This document shows positions 14,555 to 21,692 of a stretch of DNA of 22,791 nt, piece by piece. Every line of letters begins with the position of its first letter. Position 1 is the first letter of the stretch. The position numbers and the translations under genes are program-made. Source of the DNA: DASUZD01 sp036377055 (GTDB taxonomy: Bacteria; Actinomycetota; Thermoleophilia; Gaiellales; Gaiellaceae); NCBI GenBank assembly GCA_036377055.1, contig DASUZD010000131.1, forward strand, positions 1 to 22,791. Reading direction: 5' to 3'. The notes under the pieces are model-generated. The model worked only from the letters and a program-made list of their open reading frames with translations, was not told the DNA's origin and did not search any database.

Positions 14555-14878
14555 CTAGTTCAGCCAGGGCGCGAGGAACGACTCGATCTCGCGACACCCT
14601 CGCGGGCGTTCGAGGCGTGCCCGGACGCGCTTCTCCTCGACGACGACGAGCGTCGGCAGATCGGTGACGCCGAAGCGCTCCAGCAGGTCGGGCCGCTCCT
14701 CCTTCGCGACGCGATAGAGCTTGAAGGTGCCGTGGTTCCGCCGGCGCTGGAGCACCTGCGCGAGAAAGCCCTCCACGCGGCGGCAGTTGCCGGACACCGC
14801 CGAGTGGAAGTAGACCAGCCTCGGCTTCGTGCGAACGGGGACATTCGTAGTGCGCGGTGCGGGAACCGTGGTTGCCAC
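14555..14878 (-). CDS. Thioredoxin-like protein with a single active-site Cys
   Basis: A 107-residue thioredoxin fold: strand RLVYFHSA, then VSGNC, where S29 and C32 stand for the usual CxxC, then a long helix, LYRVAKEE, a helix ending ERFGVTDLPTLVVV (cis-Pro P74) and a C-terminal helix. With only the second Cys kept it is unlikely to be a normal dithiol reductant; monothiol, binding or structural roles are possible. The GTG at 14878 is chosen because GGAGGT lies 6 bases upstream; a longer upstream frame lacks such a site. It converges on the fused ferritin-like gene, with 3 bases between stops. Confidence 0.7.
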   Translation of the reverse strand: MATTVPAPRTTNVPVRTKPRLVYFHSAVSGNCRRVEGFLAQVLQRRRNHGTFKLYRVAKEERPDLLERFGVTDLPTLVVVEEKRVRARLERPRGCREIESFLAPWLN

Positions 14879-14992
14879 TTGCGACCTCCGTCGAGCGATG
14901 ACGGGGGCAAGGACCGGGCCCCGTGACCTGTGGAACGTTCTTGCCAGAACGGGCACATTTCAAGCCTCTGGCGGAGGCCGTAAGCTGGCGGG

Positions 14993-16222
14993 ATGAGGCG
15001 AGTCGTGGTCACGGGTCTCGGGGCGGTGACGCCGCTCGGACTCGACGCGCAGTCGACGTGGCGGGCGGCGCTCGCGGGCGAGAGCGGGGTGGACTTCATC
15101 CAGGCCTTCGACCCGAGCGGATATCCGGTCCGAATCGCCGCCGAGGTGAAGGGATTCGACCCGACCACCGTGGCGTCGCCCAAGGAGCTGCGGAAGCTTG
15201 ACCGCAACGTCGTGCTCGCCCTGGGCGCGGCGAAGGAGGCTGTCGGCGACGGCGGCCTGAACGGGTTCGACCCGTATCGCGTCGGGATCGTGTTCGGCTC
15301 CGCGATCGGCGGCATCGGCGGGATCGAGGAGCAGGACGGCGTCCTCCGTGAGCGCGGCCCCGACCGCGTCTCGCCGAACTTCATCCCGAATGTGCTCGTC
15401 GACTCGGCGAGCGGCCAGCTCGCGATCTCGCTCGGGATCCGCGGCCCGAACTACGCGGTCGTCTCCGCCTGTGCGACCGGTTCCCACGCCGTCGGCGAGG
15501 CGGCGGAGCTGATCAAGCGGGGCGACTGCGACGCAGTCCTCGCGGGCGGGACGGAGGCGTGCATCACCCCGCTGATCCTCGCCGGGTTCTGCGCGATGCG
15601 CGGCCTGGTCGCCGAGGACGAGCACCCGGAGCGGGCCTCGCGGCCGTTCGACGCCAGGCGCGCGGGCTTCGTGATGGGCGAGGGCGCGTGCGTGCTCGTG
15701 CTCGAGGAGCTCGAGGCGGCGCAGGCGCGCGACGCGACGATCTACGCGGAGGTGCTCGGGTACGGCGCCTCGAACGACGCGCACCACATGGCGCAGCCGG
15801 AGCCCGAGGCGACCGGCGTCGCGGAGATGATGCGTGCGGCGTTGCGTCGGGCCAACGTCGAGCCTGAACGCGTCGGCTACGTGAACGCCCACGGCACGTC
15901 GACGCCCCTTGGCGACGCGGCCGAGACCAAGGCGATCAAGGACGTTTTCGGCGCGCACGCCTACGAGCTCGCCGTCTCGTCGACGAAGTCGATGATGGGG
16001 CACACGTTCGGAGCCGCGGGCGCGATCGAGGCGATGATGTGCGTCCTCGCGCTGCACGAGGGCGTGCTGCCGCCGACGATCAACTACCGCGAGAAGGATC
16101 CCGCCTGCGACCTCGACTACGTGCCGAACGAGGCGCGCGAGACGCAGGTCGAGGTCGCGCTCTCGAACGCCATGGGCCTGGGCGGGCACAACGGTTGCGT
16201 TTTGCTCGGCCGCGTCACTTGA
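14993..16222 (+). CDS. fabF: 3-oxoacyl-[acyl-carrier-protein] synthase II (FabF-type)
   Basis: A 409-residue condensing enzyme that would elongate acyl-ACP with malonyl-ACP in fatty acid synthesis. The N-terminal VVVTGLGAVTPLG, catalytic Cys160 in VSACATGSHAVGEA, His300 in VNAHGTSTPLGD and His337 in TKSMMGHTFGAAG form the Cys-His-His triad. The C-terminal GLGGHNGCVLL is the usual end of FabF. Length is standard. It stands alone, without acpP or other fab genes next to it, so it could equally serve a specialised pathway. GGAGG lies about 15 bases before the ATG, so the ribosome site is weak. It overlaps the convergent membrane protein by 8 bases. Confidence 0.93.
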   Translation: MRRVVVTGLGAVTPLGLDAQSTWRAALAGESGVDFIQAFDPSGYPVRIAAEVKGFDPTTVASPKELRKLDRNVVLALGAAKEAVGDGGLNGFDPYRVGIVFGSAIGGIGGIEEQDGVLRERGPDRVSPNFIPNVLVDSASGQLAISLGIRGPNYAVVSACATGSHAVGEAAELIKRGDCDAVLAGGTEACITPLILAGFCAMRGLVAEDEHPERASRPFDARRAGFVMGEGACVLVLEELEAAQARDATIYAEVLGYGASNDAHHMAQPEPEATGVAEMMRAALRRANVEPERVGYVNAHGTSTPLGDAAETKAIKDVFGAHAYELAVSSTKSMMGHTFGAAGAIEAMMCVLALHEGVLPPTINYREKDPACDLDYVPNEARETQVEVALSNAMGLGGHNGCVLLGRVT

Positions 16223-17918
16223 CACGAACTGGCGGCTTGACCTCCCAGAGCGACAGGCCCGTGTCTGTCGCGTCCGCGACCTTCCGGCCGACGATCGCGA
16301 CGTAGCCGCCCGCGGCGACGACCCAGCGCGTGCGGATCGGCCGGCCGGCGGCTGTAACGAGGCGTCCGTCCGGCGCGCGCGTGACGGCCGTCGTCGGAAG
16401 CGGGCCGAGGATCGTCCGCCCGCCGAGCGAGTAGACGCGGTCGATCCGCCGGTTCCAGAACACGTTCTGCCACGGCGGCGCGCCGCCCGACCAGTCGAGC
16501 TCGCCGCCGTACACGTACACGGCAGGACCGTCGACACGGGAGTCGATCCACGTCCGGTCGTTGCCGACCGTGATCCGCTGGAAGTCGCGCGCCTGCTTTG
16601 CGACGACGTCGGAGATCCAGATCGACGCGAGCGCGAGCCCGCCGCCGACGACGACGGCGAGCAGCCAGCGCGCGTCGCGGGGCCAGAAGGCGACGAGCGA
16701 GACGGCGCCTGCGCCGAGCAGGACGAGCACGAGGCGGATGTCCGTTCCCGGGCTGTCGACCTGGAGCCGGTGGAGCGGGATCACGCTGAAGGCGTCCGGC
16801 TCCGCGGCGGCGCTGATGAACGACGGCGGGAGGTACGCGAGCAGTCCGATCGCGACCGCGCCCGCCGCCGCGATGACGAACCGCGGACGCGGGCAGCGCC
16901 GGTCGAGCCAGAGCGCGAACCCGAGGAACGCGAGCGGCGCGAGCCCGATCAGGTTCCGCTCGGCGAGCCGGCCGAGGAGCCGCGACGCGAAGAGGCCGAC
17001 CTGCGCCACGAAGCCTGCGGCGAGCGCGATCGCGACCGCGACGAACGCCTGGACGTCGCGCGAGGTCTCTCGCCCCGCGAGCGACGGCACGGCCACGATC
17101 GCAAGCGCGAGGACCGGAACGAACGCCGTCAGCAGGACGAGGTCCGCGAGGTGGTAGAGAAAGAACCGCCCCGCGTCGCTGAGCCCGTACGAGACGTGGC
17201 TCGTGACGCCGTACGCGCCGAGGGCCTGGCCGCGCTGGACGACGAGCCACACGACTGTGAGAGCGGTGAGCCCGGCGAGAAGCGGAACGTAGCGGCGAAG
17301 CGCGCTCGGGCCGCGTCGCTCGAAGAGCAGCTGGAGCGCGACCGCGAGCGCAACGACCGGCACGAAGACGATCGCCTGGAGCCGCGTCCCAACGGCGAGG
17401 GCGATCGCGCCGACCGCGAGCGCCTGGCTTGCCGCCGTCGGGCCGGCCAGCGCGCGCGCAAGCAGCCAGGCCGTGAGCGCGACGATCGGATAGAACGCGA
17501 CCTCCGTCATCACGAACCCGGTGAACGCCAGCGCGGGCAGGCAGAGCGAGAGCGCGGCGGCGACGAGCGCCCAGCCGCGCGCCATCAGCGTCCGCCCCCA
17601 GAGGTAGACCGGCACGGCCACGAGCGACATGACCACGGCCTGTACGACCTTCAGCAGCGCGTAGCCGCGTTCCGCGTCGTGCATGCTGAGCGGCAGGCCC
17701 GCGAGCAGCGGGTAGACGAGGCTCAGGAATTGCGGCTCGTGGCCGAGGATCTCGTAGCGGCCGTGCCTCCAGAGGCCCTCGCCGATCAGGCCGTACGTCT
17801 GCTCGTCAGGCGTGAACCACGGCGACGGCACGCCGCGCGCGCCGAGCCAGCGCACGAAAGCCGACACGACGACGAGCACGCCGAGCACGACCCACGGCCA
17901 ACCTGGCCGCCGTCTCAT
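16215..17918 (-). CDS. GT-C-like integral membrane protein (putative glycosyltransferase)
   Basis: A 567-residue protein with about ten or more transmembrane helices, starting with one at residues 9-22. The first outer loop contains FTPDEQTYGLIGEGL; the acidic pair D38-E39 is where GT-C enzymes (PMT/ArnT-like, GT39/GT83) keep a catalytic Asp or Glu. Alternating hydrophobic helices and short loops follow, then a soluble C-terminal part of about 130 residues. Such proteins use polyprenyl-phosphate sugars to glycosylate proteins or lipids outside the cell; the substrate is unknown. The ATG overlaps the HAD stop by 4 bases, so it is the third gene of the minus-strand operon. Confidence 0.78.
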   Translation of the reverse strand: MRRRPGWPWVVLGVLVVVSAFVRWLGARGVPSPWFTPDEQTYGLIGEGLWRHGRYEILGHEPQFLSLVYPLLAGLPLSMHDAERGYALLKVVQAVVMSLVAVPVYLWGRTLMARGWALVAAALSLCLPALAFTGFVMTEVAFYPIVALTAWLLARALAGPTAASQALAVGAIALAVGTRLQAIVFVPVVALAVALQLLFERRGPSALRRYVPLLAGLTALTVVWLVVQRGQALGAYGVTSHVSYGLSDAGRFFLYHLADLVLLTAFVPVLALAIVAVPSLAGRETSRDVQAFVAVAIALAAGFVAQVGLFASRLLGRLAERNLIGLAPLAFLGFALWLDRRCPRPRFVIAAAGAVAIGLLAYLPPSFISAAAEPDAFSVIPLHRLQVDSPGTDIRLVLVLLGAGAVSLVAFWPRDARWLLAVVVGGGLALASIWISDVVAKQARDFQRITVGNDRTWIDSRVDGPAVYVYGGELDWSGGAPPWQNVFWNRRIDRVYSLGGRTILGPLPTTAVTRAPDGRLVTAAGRPIRTRWVVAAGGYVAIVGRKVADATDTGLSLWEVKPPVRVK

Positions 17919-18562
17919 CCGGCGACGAGGTCGGCCGTCAGCTCGTGGAGGCTCTCGAGGGCGACCGCCGCGAGCGCCAGGGCGTCAGGGGGAGGCGGAA
18001 ACCTGGGGTTCGGGATCGCGACGACCCGCATTCCGGCCGCGGAGGCCGAGCGAAGCCCGTTCGCCGAGTCCTCGATCGCGGCGCAGCGGTCCGGCTCGAC
18101 CTCGAGCCGCCGCGCCGCCTCGAGGTAGACGTCGGGGGCCGGCTTTCCGCGCGGAACTTCCTCCGAGGAGACGGTGACGAGGAAGAGCGGCGCGAGTCCG
18201 GAGACCTCGAGCGCGCGGTCGATCACCTCGCGGTTCGAGGACGACGCGAGCCCGAGCGGCCAGCGCTCCGCGAGCCGGCGCACCGCCTCGACGGCGCCGT
18301 CGACGAGCGGGAGGCGCGCTTCGTAGCGCGCGAGCATCCGCTGTACCACCTCGGCGTTGATCTCCTCCGGCGGCTCGCTCAGCCCGAGCTCCTCGTGCAT
18401 GTAGCGCGACCACTCGACGGAGCTCATGCCCATCATGTCCGCCTGCGCCCGGTCGTGCCAGCGGCCGCCGCGCTCGCGCGTCAGCTCCTCGCGCACCTCG
18501 TCCCAGACCTGCTCGCTGTCGAGAAGCACGCCGTCGAGGTCGAACACGACGGCGTCGATCAC
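17915..18562 (-). CDS. HAD-superfamily phosphatase (beta-phosphoglucomutase-like)
   Basis: A 215-residue HAD hydrolase. Motif I is FDLDGVLLDS with nucleophile D8 and acid/base D10. A helical cap domain spans about residues 18-88. Motif II is LASSSN (S107-S109), motif III is K140 in GKPAPDVY, and motif IV is E164-D165 in IEDSANG. It would dephosphorylate a small phosphorylated metabolite, possibly a sugar phosphate. The GTG at 18562 overlaps the stop of the flavin reductase by 4 bases (GTGA), and its own stop overlaps the ATG of the membrane protein, so all three are translationally coupled. Confidence 0.9.
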   Translation of the reverse strand: MIDAVVFDLDGVLLDSEQVWDEVREELTRERGGRWHDRAQADMMGMSSVEWSRYMHEELGLSEPPEEINAEVVQRMLARYEARLPLVDGAVEAVRRLAERWPLGLASSSNREVIDRALEVSGLAPLFLVTVSSEEVPRGKPAPDVYLEAARRLEVEPDRCAAIEDSANGLRSASAAGMRVVAIPNPRFPPPPDALALAAVALESLHELTADLVAG

Positions 18563-19044
18563 GGCACAGGGTGGTACGTGCTCTCGCGGTAGACGAGCGC
18601 GCCGCCCGGCTCGCCGCGGACTGTCTCGACCACCTCGCCGACGAAGAGCGTGTGGTCGCCGGCTTCGTACTGCGCCCAGACGCGACAGTCGAGCCAGGCA
18701 AGCGCTCCGGCGATCCGCGGCGCTACGCCGCCGGGCGCCAGCTCGATCCCGCCCCACATGGCGAGCGGGGGCACGCCGTGGGCGAAGTGCCGCGCGAGTG
18801 GCTCCTGATCGGCCGAGAGGAGGCTCGCCGCGAACGTGCCCGCGCCGCGGATGAGCGCGTGCGCCGCCTGGTCGTTCCCGATCGAGATCCCGACGAGCGG
18901 CGGCTCGAGCGAGAGCGAGACGAGCGACCCGACGGTGAGGCCGATCCGGTCGCCTTCGAAATCGACGGTGACGACGCAGATCGGCGCCGGAAACCACCGC
19001 ATCGTCGCGCGCAGCTCGTCGCCTGTAACCACGCGCGCGATCAT
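18559..19044 (-). CDS. Flavin reductase-like domain protein (FMN-binding split barrel)
   Basis: A 161-residue member of the flavin reductase/HpaC-like family. Early MRWFPAPICVVTVDFEGDRIGLTVGSLVSLSLEPPLV is the flavin-binding signature. FAASLLSADQEPLARHFA and LAWLDCRVWAQYEAGDHTLFVGEVV complete the family pattern. It would supply reduced FMN/FAD to a partner monooxygenase, but none lies in this operon. The start ATG 19044 sits in a CATG shared with a possible ATG of the divergent antiporter. It heads the minus-strand operon with the HAD and GT-C-like genes. Confidence 0.88.
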   Translation of the reverse strand: MIARVVTGDELRATMRWFPAPICVVTVDFEGDRIGLTVGSLVSLSLEPPLVGISIGNDQAAHALIRGAGTFAASLLSADQEPLARHFAHGVPPLAMWGGIELAPGGVAPRIAGALAWLDCRVWAQYEAGDHTLFVGEVVETVRGEPGGALVYRESTYHPVP

Positions 19045-19063
19045 GCCTGTTAGCGTCGGACCG

Positions 19064-20107
19064 GTGAGCAGGCGCGAGCTCGGCGAGATCGCGGTCGACC
19101 TTGCGCTCGTGATTGCCGCGGCCCTCGCGCATTTCCTCGACGCGACGCCGGTCCTCCAGTTCGTGCTCTCAGCCGTGGCGATCGCCGGGCTCGCTCGGCT
19201 CGTCGGCTCGGCGACGGAGCAGCTCGGCGGTCGGCTCGGCTCGGCCGGGGCAGCCGCGATCCAGTCCGCGCTCGGGAACCTCCCCGAGCTGTTCATCGCG
19301 CTGTTCGCCCTCCATGACGGGCTCGTCGAGCTCGTCCAGGCGGCCTTGATCGGCTCCGTGCTCGCGAACAGCGTCCTCGTCCTGGGAATCGCGTTCACCG
19401 TCGGCGGCCTCCGCCATGGGACGCAGTCGTTCGACTCGCCGCGCGCGCGGATCATCGCGACGCTCACGGTTCTCGCGGCCGCGACGCTTTCCGTGCCGTC
19501 GCTCGCGAATGCGTTCCATGCGCCGGCCGCCGCGCATGCCCGCTCGCTGAGCTTCGTATGCGCCGGCGTCCTTCTCGCCGTGTTCGTGCTCACGCTCCCC
19601 GGTCTGCTCCAGCCGCTCGCGAACGAGCCGGCGCACGAGCCACCGCGCTGGTCGCTGGCCCTGACGGTCGGAGTTCTGACGGGGGCCGCCTGCGCCGCGG
19701 CGGTCGTCAGCGACTGGTTCGTGTCCGCGCTCCAGCCCGCGATCGAGACGCTCCACATGAGCGAGAGCTTCGCCGGCCTCGTCGTCGTGGCGATCGCGGG
19801 CAACGCGGTGGAGAACGTCGTCGGCGTCCAGCTCGCGGCGCGGAACCGCCCTGACTTCGCGATCTCGGTCATCGTCAGCTCGTCGCTTCAGGTCGCGCTC
19901 GCGCTGACGCCGGCGCTCGTCTTCCTCTCGCTGCTCTTTGCGACGAACCTGACGCTCGTCTTCCCGGTGCTGCTCGCGATCTCGCTGCTCTTCGCGGCCG
20001 GCCTCGGCGCCATCGTCGTGTACGACGGTGAGAGCACGTGGCCCGAAGGCGTGGTCCTGATCGGCCTTTACGTGGTGATCGCCGCGAGCTTCTGGTGGGG
20101 AGCGTGA
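19064..20107 (+). CDS. Calcium/cation antiporter of the CaCA superfamily
   Basis: About 347 residues with roughly ten to eleven helices in two inverted halves. The CaCA signature occurs in each: GNLPELFIALFAL (G71, N72, E75) and GNAVENVVGVQ (G246, N247, E250), the glutamates that bind Ca2+ in ChaA/CAX-type H+/Ca2+ exchangers. It would export calcium or another cation against protons at the cell membrane. GTG 19064 is used; ATG 19043 is also in frame (354 residues) but would overlap the divergent start of the flavin reductase. Neither has a good ribosome site. Confidence 0.88.
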   Translation: MSRRELGEIAVDLALVIAAALAHFLDATPVLQFVLSAVAIAGLARLVGSATEQLGGRLGSAGAAAIQSALGNLPELFIALFALHDGLVELVQAALIGSVLANSVLVLGIAFTVGGLRHGTQSFDSPRARIIATLTVLAAATLSVPSLANAFHAPAAAHARSLSFVCAGVLLAVFVLTLPGLLQPLANEPAHEPPRWSLALTVGVLTGAACAAAVVSDWFVSALQPAIETLHMSESFAGLVVVAIAGNAVENVVGVQLAARNRPDFAISVIVSSSLQVALALTPALVFLSLLFATNLTLVFPVLLAISLLFAAGLGAIVVYDGESTWPEGVVLIGLYVVIAASFWWGA

Positions 20108-20120
20108 GGCGGAAAGCGAT

Positions 20121-20405
20121 CTAGCGGCGCGTGAGCCGATACCGCTGGACGCGCGCGTCGTAGCGAATGCAGCGGAAGCCGTAGCGACGGTACTGCGAGT
20201 CGTACCGATGCGCGCAGAACTCCCCCGCGCGCAGGCACTTCTCGGCGCCGCCGATGACCGCGTGCGTGTAACCGGCGCTGCACGTCTTCGAGACGGCGTA
20301 AGGCGCTCGCGCGGCAGGTTGCGCAGGAGCAAGCTGCGCGGCCCCCAACGCTGCGAGCAGCGCGACGCCGAGTAGCGCGACCCTGCTTCGAAAGGCCATG
20401 GCCAT
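20121..20405 (-). CDS. Small secreted Cys-containing protein
   Basis: A 94-residue exported protein. The signal peptide runs from MAMAFRSR through a hydrophobic core (about residues 9-23) to an Ala-rich cleavage region near residues 23-34. The mature part has four Cys (C42, C57, C64, C79), fitting two disulfides, and many Tyr and Arg. Its SKTCSAGYTHAVIGG...CLRAGEFCAHRYDSQYRRYGF pattern is one I recall as recurrent in secreted actinobacterial proteins of unknown function. ATG 20399 is an alternative start. It converges on the antiporter, with 13 bases between stops. Confidence 0.75.
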   Translation of the reverse strand: MAMAFRSRVALLGVALLAALGAAQLAPAQPAARAPYAVSKTCSAGYTHAVIGGAEKCLRAGEFCAHRYDSQYRRYGFRCIRYDARVQRYRLTRR

Positions 20406-20460
20406 CGCTTCACAATCGTGACAGGAAGCCGGCAAAATGCCAATCGTCGCCGCGGAGCCG

Positions 20461-20544
20461 GATCTACTCCGGCTCCGCTCAAGGACGCACACGGATAGCC
20501 GAAAGGAGGGGGCCCCCACGGGGGAACCATGGTTCACCCGTGCG
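20461..20544 (-). repeat. tRNA-Ser trailer repeat, copy C, with strong terminator hairpin
   Basis: It begins 4 bases past the 3' end of tRNA-Ser(TGA). The hairpin at 20517-20542 pairs CACGGG with CCCGTG and, across one mismatch, GAAC with GTTC. On the minus strand it is followed by GGGGGCCCCCTCC and by the block shared with copy A at 8228-8283 (...CTCCTTTCGGCTA... and TGAGCGGAGC). It is probably the tRNA terminator. Confidence 0.65.
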
Positions 20545-20548
20545 TGAT

Positions 20549-20637
20549 CGGCGGGGGTGGGATTCGAACCCACGGGCGACCTTTCGGCCGCCAACGGTTT
20601 TCAAGACCGCCCCGTTCGACCGCTCCGGCACCCCGCC
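20549..20637 (-). tRNA. tRNA-Ser(TGA)
   Basis: An 89-nt class II tRNA. The acceptor GGCGGGG pairs with CCCCGCC, with a G discriminator. The anticodon loop is CTTGAAA (anticodon TGA, reading UCA and related codons), the variable arm is long, and the T loop is GGTTCGAATCC. CCA is not encoded. Confidence 0.95.
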
Positions 20638-20645
20638 AACGCGTC

Positions 20646-20651
20646 ATCGTA
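20646..20651 (-). promoter_or_regulatory. -10 box of tRNA-Ser(TGA)
   Basis: TACGAT on the minus strand, 8 bases before the tRNA 5' end. With a 17-base spacer the -35 region would fall at 20669-20674, inside the palindrome at 20665-20695. Confidence 0.5.
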
Positions 20652-20664
20652 GTGCGGGGCCGCA

Positions 20665-20695
20665 CTGAGTTAGTGGCTCAGAGCCACTAACTCAG
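20665..20695. promoter_or_regulatory. 31-bp perfect palindrome, copy 1 (operator or hairpin)
   Basis: Arms of 15 bases, left arm CTGAGTTAGTGGCTC, are exact reverse complements around one central A. Its inner 23 bases recur exactly at 20738-20760. It overlaps the expected -35 region of the tRNA-Ser(TGA) promoter and lies upstream of the divergent gene at 20847. Confidence 0.7.
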
Positions 20696-20737
20696 CCTGC
20701 CGCGCGCCATATGTGATAGGGAGACCGATCCAACTGC

Positions 20738-20760
20738 GTTAGTGGCTCAGAGCCACTAAC
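20738..20760. promoter_or_regulatory. 23-bp perfect palindrome, copy 2
   Basis: Arms of 11 bases, left arm GTTAGTGGCTC, around a central A. It is identical to the core of copy 1, with centres 69 bases apart. It lies 86 bases before the ATG of the gene at 20847. It may be a binding site for a dimeric regulator, or a dispersed repeat. Confidence 0.7.
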
Positions 20761-20846
20761 TTCGAGCGGCGCCCCAGTTCACCCTTTGTGGCGATGCGAT
20801 CGAGCGCGGACGCGACCGATTTGAACCGCGAGCGTCAACCTGCGGC

Positions 20847-21692
20847 ATGGCTGTGAATCCGACTGAAGCTCATCCGGCGCCGTCCGCCGACGGCTTCTCC
20901 CCCGGCGATCTGCCGCTGGTGGAGCCCCCGCGCGAGCTGCGCGGCTTTCCGCTCGGGACGATCCTGCTGCGCCTCGGTCTCGTCCCGGAGGGGCCGATCA
21001 ACGAGGCGCTCGCGGAGTGCGAGCAGACCAAGAAGCCGCTCGGTCGGTTCCTGGTCGAGCGCGGGATGCTCGACGAGGCGGGCCTGACGCGCGCGCTTGC
21101 GATTCAGAAGGGATTCCCGTTCGTCGAGCTCGAGCAGATCGTCCCCGACCGGCGCGCGACGAGCCTGCTCTCGGCGCACATGGCGAACACGCACCGGGCG
21201 CTGCCGCTCGGGTACGCCGGCACCACGCCGGTGGTCGCGATCGGCGACCCGACGAACCGCGATGCGATCGAGGAGGTCTGCGCGACGATCGGAAGCGAGC
21301 TCGTGATCGCCGCGGCGGATCCCGCGAAGCTGAAGGAGGCGATCGTCGCCGCCTACCGCCCCGCGGCTGCTCCCGCTCCACCTCCGGCGCACGTCGTGTC
21401 GATCGCCGTCGCACCACCCGTCGCCCCTGCGCCGTCTGTCGCCGTCGCACCGCCACCGCCGCCTCCCGCGCCCCAGCCCGCGGAGCTCGACGTCGTGTTC
21501 CGCGTCGTCGCGGTGATCGACGGGGAGCGCGTCGACCTCGCCTTTTGCCGAACGCGCACGTCTGCCGACGCGCGGGCGCGCGAGATCGTGGACGAGCTCT
21601 CGACGGGCGGCTGGCTCAGGTGCGACGACCGCCTCGTCCGCGCCGAGGCCGTCGTCTCGATCGAGATCGTCGAGACCGCCGTTACGCCGTAA
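20847..21692 (+). CDS. Stand-alone GspE/PilB N-terminal (MshEN-type) domain protein
   Basis: A 281-residue protein. Residues about 35-170 match the N-terminal domain of type II secretion/type IV pilus ATPases: LGTILLRLGLVPEGPINEAL, then LGRFLVERGMLDEAGLTRALAIQKGFPFVEL, then ALPLGYAGTTPVVAIGDPTN. Some members of this domain family bind cyclic di-GMP. A Pro/Ala-rich linker (about 172-215) leads to a C-terminal alpha/beta part of about 65 residues that I do not recognise. The ATPase domain is absent, so it is more likely a regulator or adaptor than a motor. The ribosome site is weak. Two palindromes lie upstream. The 3' end overlaps serS by 11 bases. Confidence 0.8.
   Translation: MAVNPTEAHPAPSADGFSPGDLPLVEPPRELRGFPLGTILLRLGLVPEGPINEALAECEQTKKPLGRFLVERGMLDEAGLTRALAIQKGFPFVELEQIVPDRRATSLLSAHMANTHRALPLGYAGTTPVVAIGDPTNRDAIEEVCATIGSELVIAAADPAKLKEAIVAAYRPAAAPAPPPAHVVSIAVAPPVAPAPSVAVAPPPPPPAPQPAELDVVFRVVAVIDGERVDLAFCRTRTSADARAREIVDELSTGGWLRCDDRLVRAEAVVSIEIVETAVTP

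Noticed and set aside
14960..16537. A 525-codon minus-strand open frame opposite fabF
   Set aside because: It lies fully antisense to a clear FabF with all catalytic residues. Its composition is typical of GC-rich shadows.
16770..18128. A 452-codon plus-strand open frame rich in Arg, Glu and Asp
   Set aside because: It is antisense to the GT-C-like and HAD genes, both of which have clear motifs and coupled starts.
20665..20760. CRISPR array
   Set aside because: There are only two copies, they are full palindromes, and there is no series of spacers or cas gene.
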